64,000 nucleotides of DNA from Dermanyssus gallinae (GCA_003439945.1 QVRM01000998.1:1-64000), one strand, 5' to 3'. Positions 22,385 to 33,615 are shown, counted from the first letter of the stretch. The notes: generated by a model not told the origin, from the sequence alone. Numbers and translations: made by a program.

Positions 22385-23340
22385 TTCGCATGTGAACGAT
22401 CGCCATTGCTAGCAGCCCGCATAGGCTCTCGTTTAGCTCATTAAAATCAATCACTTTCCGATGCAGGTAAGGAGGCATCCAACGCCAGTTTTCTTTTTAC
22501 TTGTTTATTTTGATTCATCGGCTTTTTTTTCTGTCTGTTTGCAAGGGCGAAAGGGGAAACACAGGCGGTCTAGGTCGATATCCTTTGCAGAGCCTGCGCC
22601 CCGGGCGCTACCTCGGACAACTGCGACTGCTATCACCGTGACCCGCTTAATCGACCTTGATTGCATTGAGTTGCGCAGCCGGGCATATACGTACAGCGCG
22701 TACATATTATATACGTACTCATAAGACACCTAATACCTCCATTAATTGGAAATTATTTTTATTGAAACTTTGCAGCACACTTCCAGGAAAATTCGAATCA
22801 AATTAAATAACTTATCAATTAGAACCACCTTTGAACATTATAATCGTCGCTTGCAGTTGCTGTCTCTCCCGAGCTTTTGCCCACTCACTTTAGCTGTCTG
22901 ATTTAAGACTTTGTAAACTGGTATAGTTTTTGCAGCACACGTTTAATTTCAAACCCGTTCCCTGGGTCCGAGTCGCTTCTAATTGGTCAGCATTATGGAT
23001 TTAACTGTGTCGGAGCCAAGCACGGCTGTTTCGCTAGTTTAACGTCTAATTGACGCGTAATTAACACGCGCCTGTAACGTGTAACAATGCTGCCTATCTC
23101 ACTGTATCTTTAGGGTTCGCAACATTAACTGCATCGTAAGCCCGAAGGATATCGACTTCCCGACTATTTCTATTAAATGCCTATCAGCCAAATGGAGGAC
23201 ACGCACGGCATTGATGTTTGCTTCCATCATAGGCACAACTTAAACCCAGCGGCCGCTGAGGATCTATTTAGAACAGATCGTAGAGTCACAGCATCCCACT
23301 CAGCCCTGTGAGCACCATGTGAATATATAAACATATATAT
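22385..23340. other. Noncoding, nothing recognised
   Basis: No supported gene or repeat. Confidence 0.5.
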
Positions 23341-23344
23341 GCCG

Positions 23345-23440
23345 CCTTTTACAAGGAGTGCAAATTGTTTACCTGCTTGTTCTGCCTGCAGAGGTGTGCC
23401 AAGTTACATGTAGTAGAATGCGGAGCACTGGAGAATAGAT
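23345..23440 (+). repeat. Dispersed repeat F, copy 2
   Basis: Partner of 4890-4990. Here the frame reading LQRCAKLHVVECGAL runs on in an unusually long open stretch (to 23910), but I recognise nothing in the remainder. Confidence 0.5.
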
Positions 23441-24099
23441 CATTATACTACTTTTCTTGCCAGAGAGATATATATAAAGGTAATTGTAAGAAACAGGGAG
23501 CAGTTGATCAAAACGGAGACAGTCGGAACACAGTAAAAGCCGCCGTGAGTGACCGAAAATGCACGCAATTATATCACAAAAAAGCTGCTGCAATTCTGCT
23601 CACGTGGATGAATGTCTTGGCAATGATCAGAAGGTTGCTCCAGTGCTGTGCCCAGTCGGTACACTATGCAGACCTATTACGCGTTTCATGCGAGTTGGTA
23701 AATATGGGGAACTGCATTTTTAATATCACGAGCAGTTTAGTTCAATTTATTATCTATTTAATTTTGCAGAATTGTTGGCTCTGTACAAATTGGCACATGA
23801 CCATTTTGGTTTCACATTTAAACCCTATGTATAGTATTTCCCCCTTTTTACCCTACGCAACTGAATGTGCGATCTATTTATCACCACGCTATTTCACCCA
23901 CCTAACCTAATCAATCACCGTCTTTAATTAGCGAAGTAATGGCACAAGGTTAGTTTTAGCAAACCGGTTGGTTAGCCTGTCACATTTCATCTTCTCGACG
24001 CTATTCGGTAAGCAATGCGGTACCTTACGACTGACAACTGCCAGAACTGCAGTAGAAGACTACTACGAATAATCAATCAAAAGTAATATAATAAAGGCA
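23441..24099. other. Noncoding; long open frame of uncertain meaning
   Basis: The open frame entered at 23365 without an ATG runs 181 codons to 23910. Its C-terminal half is hydrophobic and AT-driven. No domain or splice support was found. Confidence 0.4.
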
Positions 24100-24720
24100 G
24101 AGCCGATATGATTGTCGTTGTCAGTTGTTGTTGCCGCCACGACGCAGGGCCCTCGTCTCCCTTAACTCTATATTTCTCTGAACAACAACAACAACACTTC
24201 GTCCACGACGAACGAGCGCCGCATCCCTACTGTGTGTGCAGCGGTGCAGTGCAGTGCAGTACCAGTTCCACTCAGTGCCGCAGCGTTAAGTGGCTGACGT
24301 GAGCGGCGTGAAGCCGAAGGCTCATTATCACCGCACCGTACCGCATCGCATCGGTGGCCTTTGCGTCTCTGGGCTTCGGCGGCCTCCATTCGCTTTGCCG
24401 GCCCTTAGCCGCCAACACATTAGAGTGCCTCGATCTGCACGCAGGTCAGACGACGATACCAGCCGACGGCCAGACTTCAACCACGAACCGCACCTCGTGG
24501 CCGGTGGTCAATCATCACCTGATCCTGTTGTTCTGGCTCGCCTTCCACTTAGAGCGTAGCTTCTCGCCTCTTAGCGCCTTCATTGGACATCCTGTTCGTC
24601 GGTCAGGTGAAAACCGGCGCTGAACAACCACGAAAACACGCTCGCGAGAACATGTCTTTCTGGGGTTCATTTCCACCGCCTCACTGTCGCCTGCCTGCCT
24701 ATCAGTGGCGAGAAGTGAAG
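24100..24720 (+). other. GC-rich, CpG-rich block
   Basis: This is the most G+C-rich part of the first half of the window. All frames stay open for long stretches. It contains a gcagtgcagtgcagt run (24243-24258), initiator-like tcagt matches (24118, 24272) and a good donor (tcag/GTGAAA at 24606). It could be a promoter with a 5' exon on the + strand, but no coding frame stands out. Confidence 0.35.
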
Positions 24721-24977
24721 TCATACGCTACTTAACTTTTCCTATTTGTGTCGCAAACGTGCCCAAAGTCACCCAGTAGTGTGCCAGTAACGACAGCTGC
24801 GTCTAATGCGCACTTGAGACCAAAGCATTGTCTAAGAAGCCTTGTAGTTCTAGCACACTAATCCAATCATAGTATTTAATGTTAACCTGCTTAGCAAAAA
24901 AACGCTTTAAAAGACATCTCACAATGTATATTTATACATATATAAAATATATTTAAATATTACATTATGTACGTATG

Positions 24978-24980
<3 letters not shown>
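24721..24980. other. Noncoding, nothing recognised
   Basis: Becomes strongly AT-rich towards the TA array. Confidence 0.6.
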
Positions 24981-25146
<166 letters not shown>

Positions 25147-25149
25147 ATG

Positions 25150-25815
25150 CTATAAAACTATTTTACATTTAACGTAAGTAAGTGGGATGTTTGCGTGCTA
25201 ACTGGAGAGAACCACGAGTAGGAGCCCTTCGTTTTCGGAGAATCGAAATTACATCGTTGACAATTTGCTGCTTACGCCGAGCAAACTCATTATTCAAGCT
25301 CGGTTGGCTGACGAGAATAGACGTTAGTGAAGCACCTAGCACGTGTCAAATATCTTCAGTCGGCGTGCGGCCACATTTTGATGCAGCGCACATTCGTTGT
25401 TCGATTCACTAGATCGAATCGGACTGCTCTATCTCGACGAATGTCAGTGTTCGCCCCTCGTCAAATTGAAGGCAGGTTGTCGTCGAGTTGAATGCAAATT
25501 ACCTCGTTGAGCTTTTCGCCCGAATTCAAAACAGCCGTTCTAAATTCGGGGCGAGTTTCAATGTCGAGACTTTTGCTACTGCGTCTGTCACCGCTTTTCC
25601 CTCATTAGTCTGTCGATTTCGAAAGCCTTACCGAGTAGAGCGAGCAAACCCATAGAGCGACAGAGAACGGATCAGAGATTAAATGCGCGAGAGAAGGCGA
25701 GAGAGAAAGAGACAGGAACTCTAGGGCTGAGGCTAAAGTCAAAACCTGCGGGTGGAAATTGAAATGTTATCATTTTAACCTTTAGCAGCAGGCCGGACGC
25801 GCAGCGATCTAAGGG
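25150..25815. other. Noncoding, rising GC content
   Basis: No supported gene. A GA-rich tract lies at 25680-25715. Confidence 0.5.
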
Positions 25816-25817
25816 GT

Positions 25818-26132
25818 CTATGGGCTACGTCGACGGTGAATGACGGATCTGTCGAAAAGCCCGAGATGTCGGCCTATCGATGTTCGTTCGCCGCTTTTGA
25901 CCGCCCGCTCTTGCCGATAGAGCTGATAGAGACAGAGAACGCACGCTATGCACACAACTTTAACGCAGGCCCATTGCCAGGGGTCTGCCTTGACTTGAAC
26001 TCTGTCAGCCAAAGCTAACAATTGTGAGCTCAGTGAGATAGATACCCGACGTCCCGGGAGTGCCATCCCAGAGCACGATACACTAGCGCCGGCAACAACG
26101 GAGGAAGGCAAGGCGAAGACAATCCACCCCAT
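25818..26132 (-). CDS. Candidate ORF, 104 aa, possible secreted or membrane peptide
   Basis: An ATG-initiated frame of 104 codons begins MGWIVFALPSSVVAGASVSC, which resembles a signal peptide with a cleavable small-residue end. A second hydrophobic segment (about residues 57-71, VKVVCIACVLCLYQL) could span the membrane. A basic tail follows. No family is recognised. The opposite strand also has a protein-like frame (25866-26018, starting MSAYRCSFAAFDRPL), so at most one is real. The block is G+C-rich, which lengthens chance frames. Confidence 0.22.
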   Translation of the reverse strand: MGWIVFALPSSVVAGASVSCSGMALPGRRVSISLSSQLLALADRVQVKADPWQWACVKVVCIACVLCLYQLYRQERAVKSGERTSIGRHLGLFDRSVIHRRRSP

Positions 26133-26534
26133 TCACTTCATCTCAGCTTCTGACTATCTTGTGCTAGTGCCCTGTCACCAACAGCAGGTGTGCTTTCAGC
26201 AATTCAGACGATTCAAGGACACCGGCCGGCGGCGTTATTGACGTTCGATCGTCTCGTCACGGACTGTGTCGTAACGCCGAGACATAAATATGCCGCCCGC
26301 CCTCTTTTAGTAGGCTGTTTCACGTTTCATTCAGAACGAAGTACGATCCAGACACCGGAACAGGCTCCGTTCTTACGTGATAACCGCGATGATGTGTTCT
26401 CGCAATCTAGCAATGATATAGGCACTACGCTGGTTTCTCACAGGGGGTGCACATAACTACCTGAAAATAGATGTGATCGCTCATGCATTAGGCGCAACAA
26501 TTCAAGCTGCCGAATAGGCAGTTAATAATTGTAG

Positions 26535-26535
<1 letters not shown>
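26133..26535. other. Noncoding, nothing recognised
   Basis: No supported gene or repeat. Confidence 0.5.

Positions 26536-26536
<1 letters not shown>

Positions 26537-26573
<37 letters not shown>
26537..26573. repeat. (TA)n microsatellite
   Basis: About 18 TA units, directly 5' of SINE-C. Confidence 0.95.
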
Positions 26574-26575
<2 letters not shown>

Positions 26576-26576
<1 letters not shown>

Positions 26577-26763
26577 GAGCAAGATGGCTTAGTGGCAAAG
26601 CCATTACCTTGCATTCGGGAGGCCTGGGTTCGAGACCCAGACCACTCTTAAATTGGTTTTTATGGTTCCCAAATCAAACGAGGTAAATACCGAAGTGGAA
26701 TAAAAATCGGCCATGACATGAAAAACCGTAAACAGGCATCAGCCTTACATGACAACTAAAAAT
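26576..26763 (+). repeat. SINE-C, near full length
   Basis: A tRNA-like head (cgagcaagatggcttagtgg, A box) is followed by a B box (gggttcgagaccc) and then by a body (accactcttaaattggtttt, atggttccca) shared with 36962-37148, 62213-62396 and 59005-59062. The copy sits between two TA arrays, so its target duplication cannot be read. It is a SINE head rather than a tRNA gene, because the tRNA part is diverged and runs into the SINE body. Confidence 0.85.
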
Positions 26764-26764
26764 G

Positions 26765-26854
<90 letters not shown>
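26765..26854. repeat. (TA)n array
   Basis: About 45 TA units with one tgaa interruption at 26799. A shorter run lies at 26864-26873. Confidence 0.95.
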
Positions 26855-26860
<6 letters not shown>

Positions 26861-26879
26861 TTTTATATATATAATAGCA

Positions 26880-27787
26880 ACTGAAATCCGCATTGCTTTC
26901 TGCAGGCACAGACAAATCTGTAACAACGTTCCGTAGCGACATCTAATATATTGTCAGCCGTTGTCGCTCATGGTTTGGCAAGGGAGGCTGTTGCAGCTTG
27001 TGGGGTTCGTCCCGGAACGTAAAATGAGATTCTCGAAGGCAAAAGAAGAATCTTTCCTGAACTGCCCAACCACCTGGTCCTCCCGATCAAAGTCAAAGTC
27101 GTATCGGGTCTACCGTAACACGGGATCGCGGAGAGGAGCACAAAGATGTCTCGTCCCCTGGCGAGTACAAAAGACCACGGTGATATATCATAGTGCGACA
27201 GTATTACAATACAGCCCGTTAAAATCTGCGTACTTCACCATTGATTTGACAACAGCTATTGTCGATACTTTCGTTGGAACAGTCAACTAGCTAATAAGGC
27301 AATGTACTTTTTCCTAAAAAAAAGTCTAGTTAAGTTTAAGATTAACCCCTTTTAAGTAAGTGTTTTACCACAGTAAACAATAAGACAAACTCCAAACATT
27401 TTCAACGTTATTTTGGTGTCGCTCGTCGGGTTTGCTTTGTGACATGAAAACGCGCACATGAATGGACGTTCCATACACACAGTGCTCAAGTCAAGCGACC
27501 AGAGCTGAAAGCACCATGATAGCTATCGTATGCTGCGGTGTGCCAATTTAGAGTTCCGGCGCTTTAACTCAGCCAGCTGGTTCTTCTTTTCAGACCAAAG
27601 CGCCAGCGAAGTGTGATAGAAAAGAAAATGGAAGGACTCATTCTTCCATCCGTAGCACTGTGAATCGACAGGAAACTGCGCTCGGATAATGACCCTATTG
27701 TCTGGCGTCTCTCCGGGACCGTTCGATCTCCTTCAGGTGGAGTTTGCTGTCCTGCGTGCAGAGCCAAAGACATAATGTACAAAGCCC
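26880..27787. other. Noncoding; one strong acceptor-like site
   Basis: No gene recognised. A strong + strand acceptor-like site (gttcttcttttcag, ending 27582) is followed by only 30-35 open codons in either of two frames. Confidence 0.45.
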
Positions 27788-28237
27788 TTACGACACCGGA
27801 CTTTTATATTTGTAAAATTTGTAGTCTACAAGTGTAGTGATGTGCCCCGCTTTAACTGAGGCAGTAGCGTGTCGGGCAAGCACCCCTGGTCGCAAAGATA
27901 TATCCTTTGGCCTGTTTGACAGTCGCCATGCTTGCTGGCTTCTGGCTTCTAAGCAACAAACGTTATTGTACTTCACTTTCACTTGATCAAACAAGCGAAA
28001 TCTGCTAGTATCTTTGCCGACCAAACAGAAAGGCGTGTAAGTATGTTCGTTTTTGTCTGCCGACAAGCAGGCTCGAGGCTCGCCAATAAAAATAATGTCT
28101 TTGATATCATTTTCTACCTTGTTTACCAAATCGGAAATGGCTTAGAAAATAAGGAAGATTAGTCTTAAAAAAACAACGACGCCCGGGGAGACGAAAGACC
28201 ACATACGTTTCAAGAGGAGAAAATGTATCCCAAACAT
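27788..28237 (-). CDS. Candidate two-exon gene, 127 aa, unrecognised
   Basis: Exon 1 starts with ATG at 28237 and encodes MFGIHFLLLK plus one base. The donor is GTATGT at 28206. The 66-bp intron contains a textbook branch site (gactaatc) and a pyrimidine-rich acceptor (cttccttattttctaag) ending at 28141. Exon 2 (28140-27788) begins with the two bases needed to restore the codon and stays open for 116 codons to a TAA. The short hydrophobic N-terminus could be part of a signal sequence. The rest is basic and hydrophilic (for example FIGEPRACLSADKNEHTY, 28078 downward). I recognise no family. No AATAAA is seen close downstream. The agreement of branch site, acceptor, donor, ATG and phase makes this one of the two best gene candidates in the window. 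Confidence 0.4.
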
Positions 28238-28239
28238 GT

Positions 28240-28838
28240 CAGAACTGTTTGGCGCGGATTTTCGGCTGAAGGCAGAAGTGGACCAATTGACTTTGAAGAC
28301 GCTGCCGGCAATGCACGCACAGTAAATTGTGAGCAGTAGTGGGGCACGACAGCCCAGCTTCTGTTTCTTTAATCACGCACATTATGGTATACGTCCCAAT
28401 TCATGCAATTTTTATTCGTTTGGACGCTCAGAATCGGCCGTCTAGATTTTGTGTCTTTGGACTCTCTCTCTTTTTGGAGTTTTTTGAAGTCAATAGGTTA
28501 TGTCAACAAATCTCCAACAACCTAAGCCTTGATAGAAGCGATTAGACGCTGTATTACTGAAATCCAAACTATAATTATGCCAAACGATCGCCATTGAAAT
28601 TTCGCTGAAAGAACGCAAACGTACCAGCACAGCCCAGGAGGCCATTTTTCAGATGTGTCGTTTTATACACAATGCCCAAATGTATTTTTTTAAATCAACA
28701 AATAAATCAAAATATTTGTACTAAATAAAAACAACGATATTTTATTTAGAGTTTAAATTTTCCGTTTTTGTAGAGATATCTTGCATACTGCGGATATCGG
28801 TCGGCATAGTTAAATCGAGGATGATACCTTATTTGTTA
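28240..28838. other. Noncoding, nothing recognised
   Basis: Upstream side of the minus-strand candidate. No TATA box is evident. AT-rich at 28680-28760. Confidence 0.5.
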
Positions 28839-28840
28839 GG

Positions 28841-28896
28841 TATATATATATATATATATTCCAAGAGTTCCTAAAACTTGGGAACCACTGGGCAGT

Positions 28897-28933
<37 letters not shown>

Positions 28934-28969
28934 CTGCCCAGTGGTTTCCAAGTTTTAGGAATTCTTGAG
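28841..28969. repeat. Inverted repeat enclosing a (TA)n array
   Basis: A 40-bp arm at 28861-28899 (ccaagagttcctaaaacttg, ggaaccactgggcagt) is repeated in inverse at 28930-28969 with few mismatches. The loop is a (TA)n run of about 30 bp. A further TA run (28841-28859) precedes the left arm. Confidence 0.9.
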
Positions 28970-29121
28970 AGTTTTGGGAAGTTGGGTCACCTGGTTCTGC
29001 CGGTAACTATACAAAGTATACAAATATAGTTACTTTGTGGTTACCTGCGGCTTGGCCAAGTGTATTTTAGTATAAACGTACCTTGTTTGCATTATGAACC
29101 TGTTGTTATTTATTTTATTCG

Positions 29122-29305
29122 AAAGAAAACTTTGTGCCTTGTGCAGGGTTCACAAGTAGATGCTATGCCTGGGAAAAAGTAGCACTTTTAAAGAGGTGGG
29201 GACAAGCGGGGATTGGCCGCACCGGCACGTTGTCGCGGTAAAGAATCCACAACGGGTCCTTCTACAGTTCTAAGCTTCTGGAGCGAACAGATTTCAAACT
29301 GCATC
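29122..29305 (+). repeat. Direct repeat G, copy 1
   Basis: Aligns over about 180 bp with 29512-29691 at roughly 65-70% by eye. The shared core is caagtagatgctatgc..gg against caagtggacgctacggtggg, then gaaa.agtagcat.t. Function unknown. Confidence 0.5.
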
Positions 29306-29348
29306 GTACTTTGCGGTAAAACTCGTTAATGACTGTAGAATCATGTGG

Positions 29349-29366
29349 CATATATATATATATATA
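29349..29366. repeat. (TA)n microsatellite
   Basis: About nine TA units, between the two G repeats. Confidence 0.9.
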
Positions 29367-29511
29367 GTTGAATCAAGAAAGGTATATTATTTAATTGTGC
29401 TACCTGATATAAAGACTGCCTGCTGTGGGTTTCCAGGTGATCAGCTACTTTGCTAAATAATTTAAACGGACATCGTTACCACTATAAACATTTTGTTAGC
29501 AACTTCATCCT

Positions 29512-29691
29512 AAGGCAAACGTTGTGCGTTGTTCCAGAGTCCAAGTGGACGCTACGGTGGGAGAAAGTAGCATTTCCTCACCTCCTTAATATTACGCATA
29601 AGGTTCCATAACCGGCGCAACAACCCGGGACATTTATTTCGCATTGGACGGAGACGATACGATCGCTTAGAGAATTGCTCTAAACTGCCTT
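29512..29691 (+). repeat. Direct repeat G, copy 2
   Basis: Second copy of the 29122-29305 unit in the same orientation. Confidence 0.5.
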
Positions 29692-29699
29692 GGTTTTCT

Positions 29700-30812
29700 A
29701 TGCTTGAAGACAGCGATTTTTAAGGTCTAGGCAATGCACCCGGTACACCGCGCGATTTTACGGAGGACCGTATAACAAGACATTTCAAGAAAGACGGCCG
29801 TCAAACAAGTTACGGTCGGCCGCATAGATGGACTGTGCTCACTAAATGGTAATTACTCTAAAAGCTAAAGTTTAACTTTAACTTGACCGAACAGACCAAA
29901 GCAAAGGCTTATATGGGCCATTCGCCATCTTGCGGCGTCGAGGTACATGCTGCCTCGAAGCTAATGTTCTCTGCACAGAAGGATCACAGGAATAATTTAC
30001 GACGTATTCATGTCAAAGTCCAACAAAAAAGTGTCAAAATAATGATACTGTCTATGATGAAAAATATATATAATGTTATTGCGAATTATAGCACTTAAAA
30101 GCAAATAAAACATATACTTGCAAGCATACAAAGTACTCAAATGTACAAAGCGACATTGCCTATATTATAGAAGCAAGGTCGATTTGTACATTTGGTTTAT
30201 GTTGTGTGCTTGGTAGTTTGCAAGTTTCTCATTTATACTTTGAGAGGTAGTTTTGTAAGCGCGATCTGTCGTTATCGTCAAATAGGATAACCTAGCCTTG
30301 TGTGTCGAGTGCTTTCCGCAGAAGAGCGCAGTTTGGACAATGGAACTGGGCCGCGCACAACTTCTTTTAGATTGCTGTTTAGGGGGTTGTAAATTTGGTT
30401 GAAATACGTTTTTTTTAATGGAATGGGGGAAAAGAGAAATAATCTTGTTGAGGAGTAACAGGGAAAGTTACTTGTTTTTGTTATATCCATTAGGGCGGCC
30501 GCTCAGTACTTCACAAAATGTGGTTCGGAATAAAATTCTGCTTTCTTTTAATACATTGTAATACCATTTAACGTTGGCGCAAATAGTTGTACTAAATATG
30601 TTCGCAAACAGTTAGATCCTGTGATATCTCTTGTTTAAGATTTTGCCTTCAAAATTGCTATTGTGCTTATAAAGCACATACAACCAAGAACATGCGCTTC
30701 TAATAGAGAGCATTTTGTTATCAAATACAAAATATGGTGGTCCACGACGTTGTATGATTTCCCCGTTCTCGATGTCGGACTTGCATAGAGTCCCATGTGA
30801 CAACAAGGGGAA
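29700..30812. other. Noncoding, nothing recognised
   Basis: No supported gene or repeat. Confidence 0.5.
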
Positions 30813-30824
30813 GACGGTTTGTAT

Positions 30825-31010
30825 AGTAAAGTTTTCGGGCTGACCTCAGCCAAGATTTAACGTCCACGGAACTGTTTTTCACATTGCTTCATAGACGGAC
30901 CCCCATAAATACAAATGTGGGGCAACGGTGGGGCTCGAACCCGCGCACCTGCTATGTGTCTCCTCCGGTTGCGAGGCGCAGACTTAATCCACCACGCCAT
31001 CAGGCTCAAC
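30825..31010 (-). repeat. SINE-B copy with 11-bp target duplication
   Basis: On the minus strand it reads a tRNA-like head (gagcctgatggcgtggtgga..., gcgggttcgagccccac), then the shared body and the tail ggctgaggtcagcccg. Direct repeats acggtttgtat flank it at 30814-30824 and 31011-31021. Confidence 0.88.
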
Positions 31011-31021
31011 ACGGTTTGTAT

Positions 31022-31330
31022 CTGGCGATGCTCAATGTGGTAAACAAATAATGGTGGTCTAAATTGGGTGATGTACGTACGCCGTGTCCGTTTTTGCTCG
31101 ATTTTTCCAGTCCATCGATCCCCGTAGGTAGAGTCTAGGTGAGCCCGTACTACAGCGTTCTTGTTTGCTGGATTCACATCCTTGAGCGAATACTTTCTTG
31201 GTCATCTACCAGCAGTTCTGATAAAGTCACCTGCTCAGAAATGTGTAGTATATGTACCTATCTAACCATTCGGAAATTTCAAAAGAGCCTATAAAATGAT
31301 TGTTTACCATGCCAGCCTAAGCATTCACGG
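31022..31330. other. Noncoding, nothing recognised
   Basis: No supported gene. Confidence 0.5.
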
Positions 31331-31332
31331 AG

Positions 31333-31728
31333 AAGCGATGCTGTCGTACATGCGGGCGGCTCATATGCAGGTTCTCGTCGGCCCAACAATGAGAACTGTG
31401 TGCATTAAATATGCTCTCCTGAATAAACGAGGCGTCATGAGTAAAGGACACAGGTGCAAGCTACTCGCGCCTGCATTTTAATCTGCAAAAACCAACGAAG
31501 AACTTTATCCGTAGCGGTTTCAACAACGTCAGGCCTTGCGGCCTACTGGTTACCAGACACGTGTTGAATATGTCAATCAGTTTACGCAGAAGAAACAAAC
31601 CAGGGCTGAGTTGCCTGTACTTGTGTTTTCCACACAAGGAGACATATTTATTGCAGATAATTATTATTGATGGGCTAACAGGAACCCGCATATGAACTGC
31701 CCACATGTCTGCCAGAATCGCTTTCTCA
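31333..31728. repeat. Imperfect inverted duplication, ~140-bp arms
   Basis: The left arm (31333-31473) and the reverse complement of the right arm (31728-31600) align throughout, for example gcgatgctgtcgtacatgcg against gcgattctggcagacatgtg, then gcattaaatatg against gcaataaatatg. By translation both arms give related peptides (YMRAAHMQVLVGP, DMWAVHMRVPVSP). The spacer is about 125 bp. It may be an old foldback element or head-to-head duplication. Confidence 0.7.
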
Positions 31729-31734
31729 CTATTG

Positions 31735-32235
31735 GTTGTCGTAGCGAACAAGAATCTTATAGGTTCTTAAACACTTTCCCATTAGTTAAATGAAAAAAAG
31801 TCATTCAAATCACACATTTTGACCAGATTCTTACCAGAGTTGTTGGTAGATATTACAGAAAGTATTCGGCTCAGGATTCACGGTTCTAACAGGATGGAGC
31901 GCCAGCACACAATGACGCTGCAGTATAGGTTCAACCAGACGTACCCACGGGGAACGATAAATTGGCCTATGCTAAATTATGTAAAAGCTTAAACGGCAAA
32001 CGCATGACCACCTAGTTCCGACCACTATCTTTTATTCTACCACATCGAACATCGCCAGTAACAGCCGCTAACGTCAATACGTCATATGATGCAATATGCA
32101 TGTTTTTTTTGCGCGTAATGGCAAATTCGTATGTCATTCACGCAAAAGCTTAACCAAAAAATATCACAGGATTAGATTTCTGCTAACTTATTTAATACGA
32201 CTATTTGCCTTCCCCTAATCAACGTTGTATCCATT
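31735..32235. other. Noncoding, nothing recognised
   Basis: No supported gene or repeat. Confidence 0.5.
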
Positions 32236-32238
32236 TCG

Positions 32239-32510
32239 AAGAAAAAGAAGCTTTTTCTTTCGAACGCACGGTTTTTTCAGTTTCTCTACTGAAAAACTCC
32301 TTTTTCGCAACCGCATATTGTATGTCCCAGTGACATTGAACGAAGCGTAAAATCTAAAATTTTTAGATTTTAGAAAGGTTTTAGATTTTACGAAAATACG
32401 CTTTCGTTCAATGTCATGGGGACGTACAATATGCGGTTGCGAAAAAGGAGTTTTTCAGTAGAGAAACTGAAAGAACCGGTGCGTTCGAAAGAAAAAGCTT
32501 CTTTTTTCTT
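32239..32510. mobile_element. Foldback MITE, ~270 bp
   Basis: A nearly perfect palindrome with arms of about 130 bp. The left end aagaaaaagaagctttttct faces the right end gaaagaaaaagcttctttttt. The inner blocks cgcaaccgcatattgtatgt and tgacattgaacgaagcg recur inverted. The centre is an AT-rich spacer with two further copies of ttttagatttta. It has no coding capacity. The arms differ at only a few positions, so it is fairly young. A TA array follows directly. Confidence 0.88.
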
Positions 32511-32532
32511 ATATATATATATATATATATAT
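32511..32532. repeat. (TA)n microsatellite
   Basis: About 11 TA units at the right edge of the foldback element. Confidence 0.95.
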
Positions 32533-32579
32533 GTATATAGTTTTCCTTACACTATAGTCACATATATGTCGAGAAGGAG

Positions 32580-33130
32580 CTCTTAATCGGCGAACGAAAA
32601 GCGAGATGCCGTAAAATTGCAGCACGTCGGCCGTGCGGATTTGTTCAATTGCCGCGGTCATTAGTACGTCAAATTATTGCAATTTGGTCAGCAGTTGGGG
32701 CTATGGCGGCAGCAGCAGCAGAAGAAAGGACCACAAAGTCCTATGGCACCACACACGTGTTTCACGTGGTGAGCAAGCAAACAGCCAAACAGCAATGATT
32801 GGAATCAGAGAAACGAGCAAGAGAGAAGGAGAAGAAGAAGAAGATTATAAACGGGCCTAGCGAAATGAAAAGAGGCAAAATATTAAAATCAGAGAGAGAG
32901 AGAGCGCGCGAGAGAGAAATCGTAAAAGGAAAATATTGCTAATCATCGGGGTCCTGTAATCGAAAATCTCCGGTCGCCGATGGCCCGAAGCACGGCGGGC
33001 AGAGGTGGTCCACCGCATCAGGCTCGACCCGGGCCTCGCATCTCGTATGCCGCCGCGCTTAGGCGACTGGCCGGTTTCCGTCGGAATGAACGCAGTCAGC
33101 CGAATTGATTTCGAGTGGAATTTTCGTCAC
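32580..33130. other. GC-rich block with GA tract
   Basis: Moderately G+C-rich, with a gagagagagagcgcgcgaga tract at 32891-32915. No coding frame is convincing. Confidence 0.35.
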
Positions 33131-33158
33131 TTCCGGTATATGAGCATGCGCACAAATA

Positions 33159-33208
33159 CTATATATTTTTTATACTATATATATATATATATATATAGTA
33201 TTTGCGTC
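33159..33208. repeat. TA array inside a short inverted repeat
   Basis: The bases acaaatactatata and tatatagtatttgcg flank the TA run, so the array forms the core of a hairpin. Confidence 0.75.
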
Positions 33209-33274
33209 TATATATATAAATTCTATTATTAAAATTTTAAAAAGTTTTTAAAAATCTTTCAAATAGTTCATATA

Positions 33275-33337
33275 TGTCATGAAATCGAGGATATCGTGTC
33301 TAAACACAATGTTGCGGGGCACTGCTTGGTCACCACA
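33275..33337 (+). repeat. Dispersed repeat E, copy 1
   Basis: 63 bp matching 34519-34581 with about six differences. The shared core is aacacaatgttgcggggcac. Confidence 0.85.
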
Positions 33338-33567
33338 TACATGCTAAGACGATATACTATTCTCAAAATTGTTTAAATGTCGGATTGAAGCTACGGGTAA
33401 TAACAGTAATTCATTAAGCAACCTAGTACAGAAAAGCTTCCTACGATTTTACATTTTAAAAGACATTTTCTGTAGCGTACCCTTGCGGTGGAGTAGTAAA
33501 ACAACAAAAAAAAAAACTAAAAACGCTTCGCAACAACCAAAGAGCTTGTAACATCAATGTGTAACCT

Positions 33568-33570
<3 letters not shown>

Positions 33571-33612
<42 letters not shown>
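33571..33612. repeat. (TA)n microsatellite
   Basis: About 21 TA units. Confidence 0.95.

Positions 33613-33615
<3 letters not shown>

Noticed and set aside
23365..23910. 181-codon open frame
   Set aside because: No ATG at its start, no domain, and AT-driven hydrophobic residues in the second half. Only its first part has a repeat partner.
26576..26650. tRNA gene
   Set aside because: A- and B-box motifs are present, but the sequence is shared with dispersed SINE-C copies and runs into the SINE body. Acceptor-stem pairing is poor.
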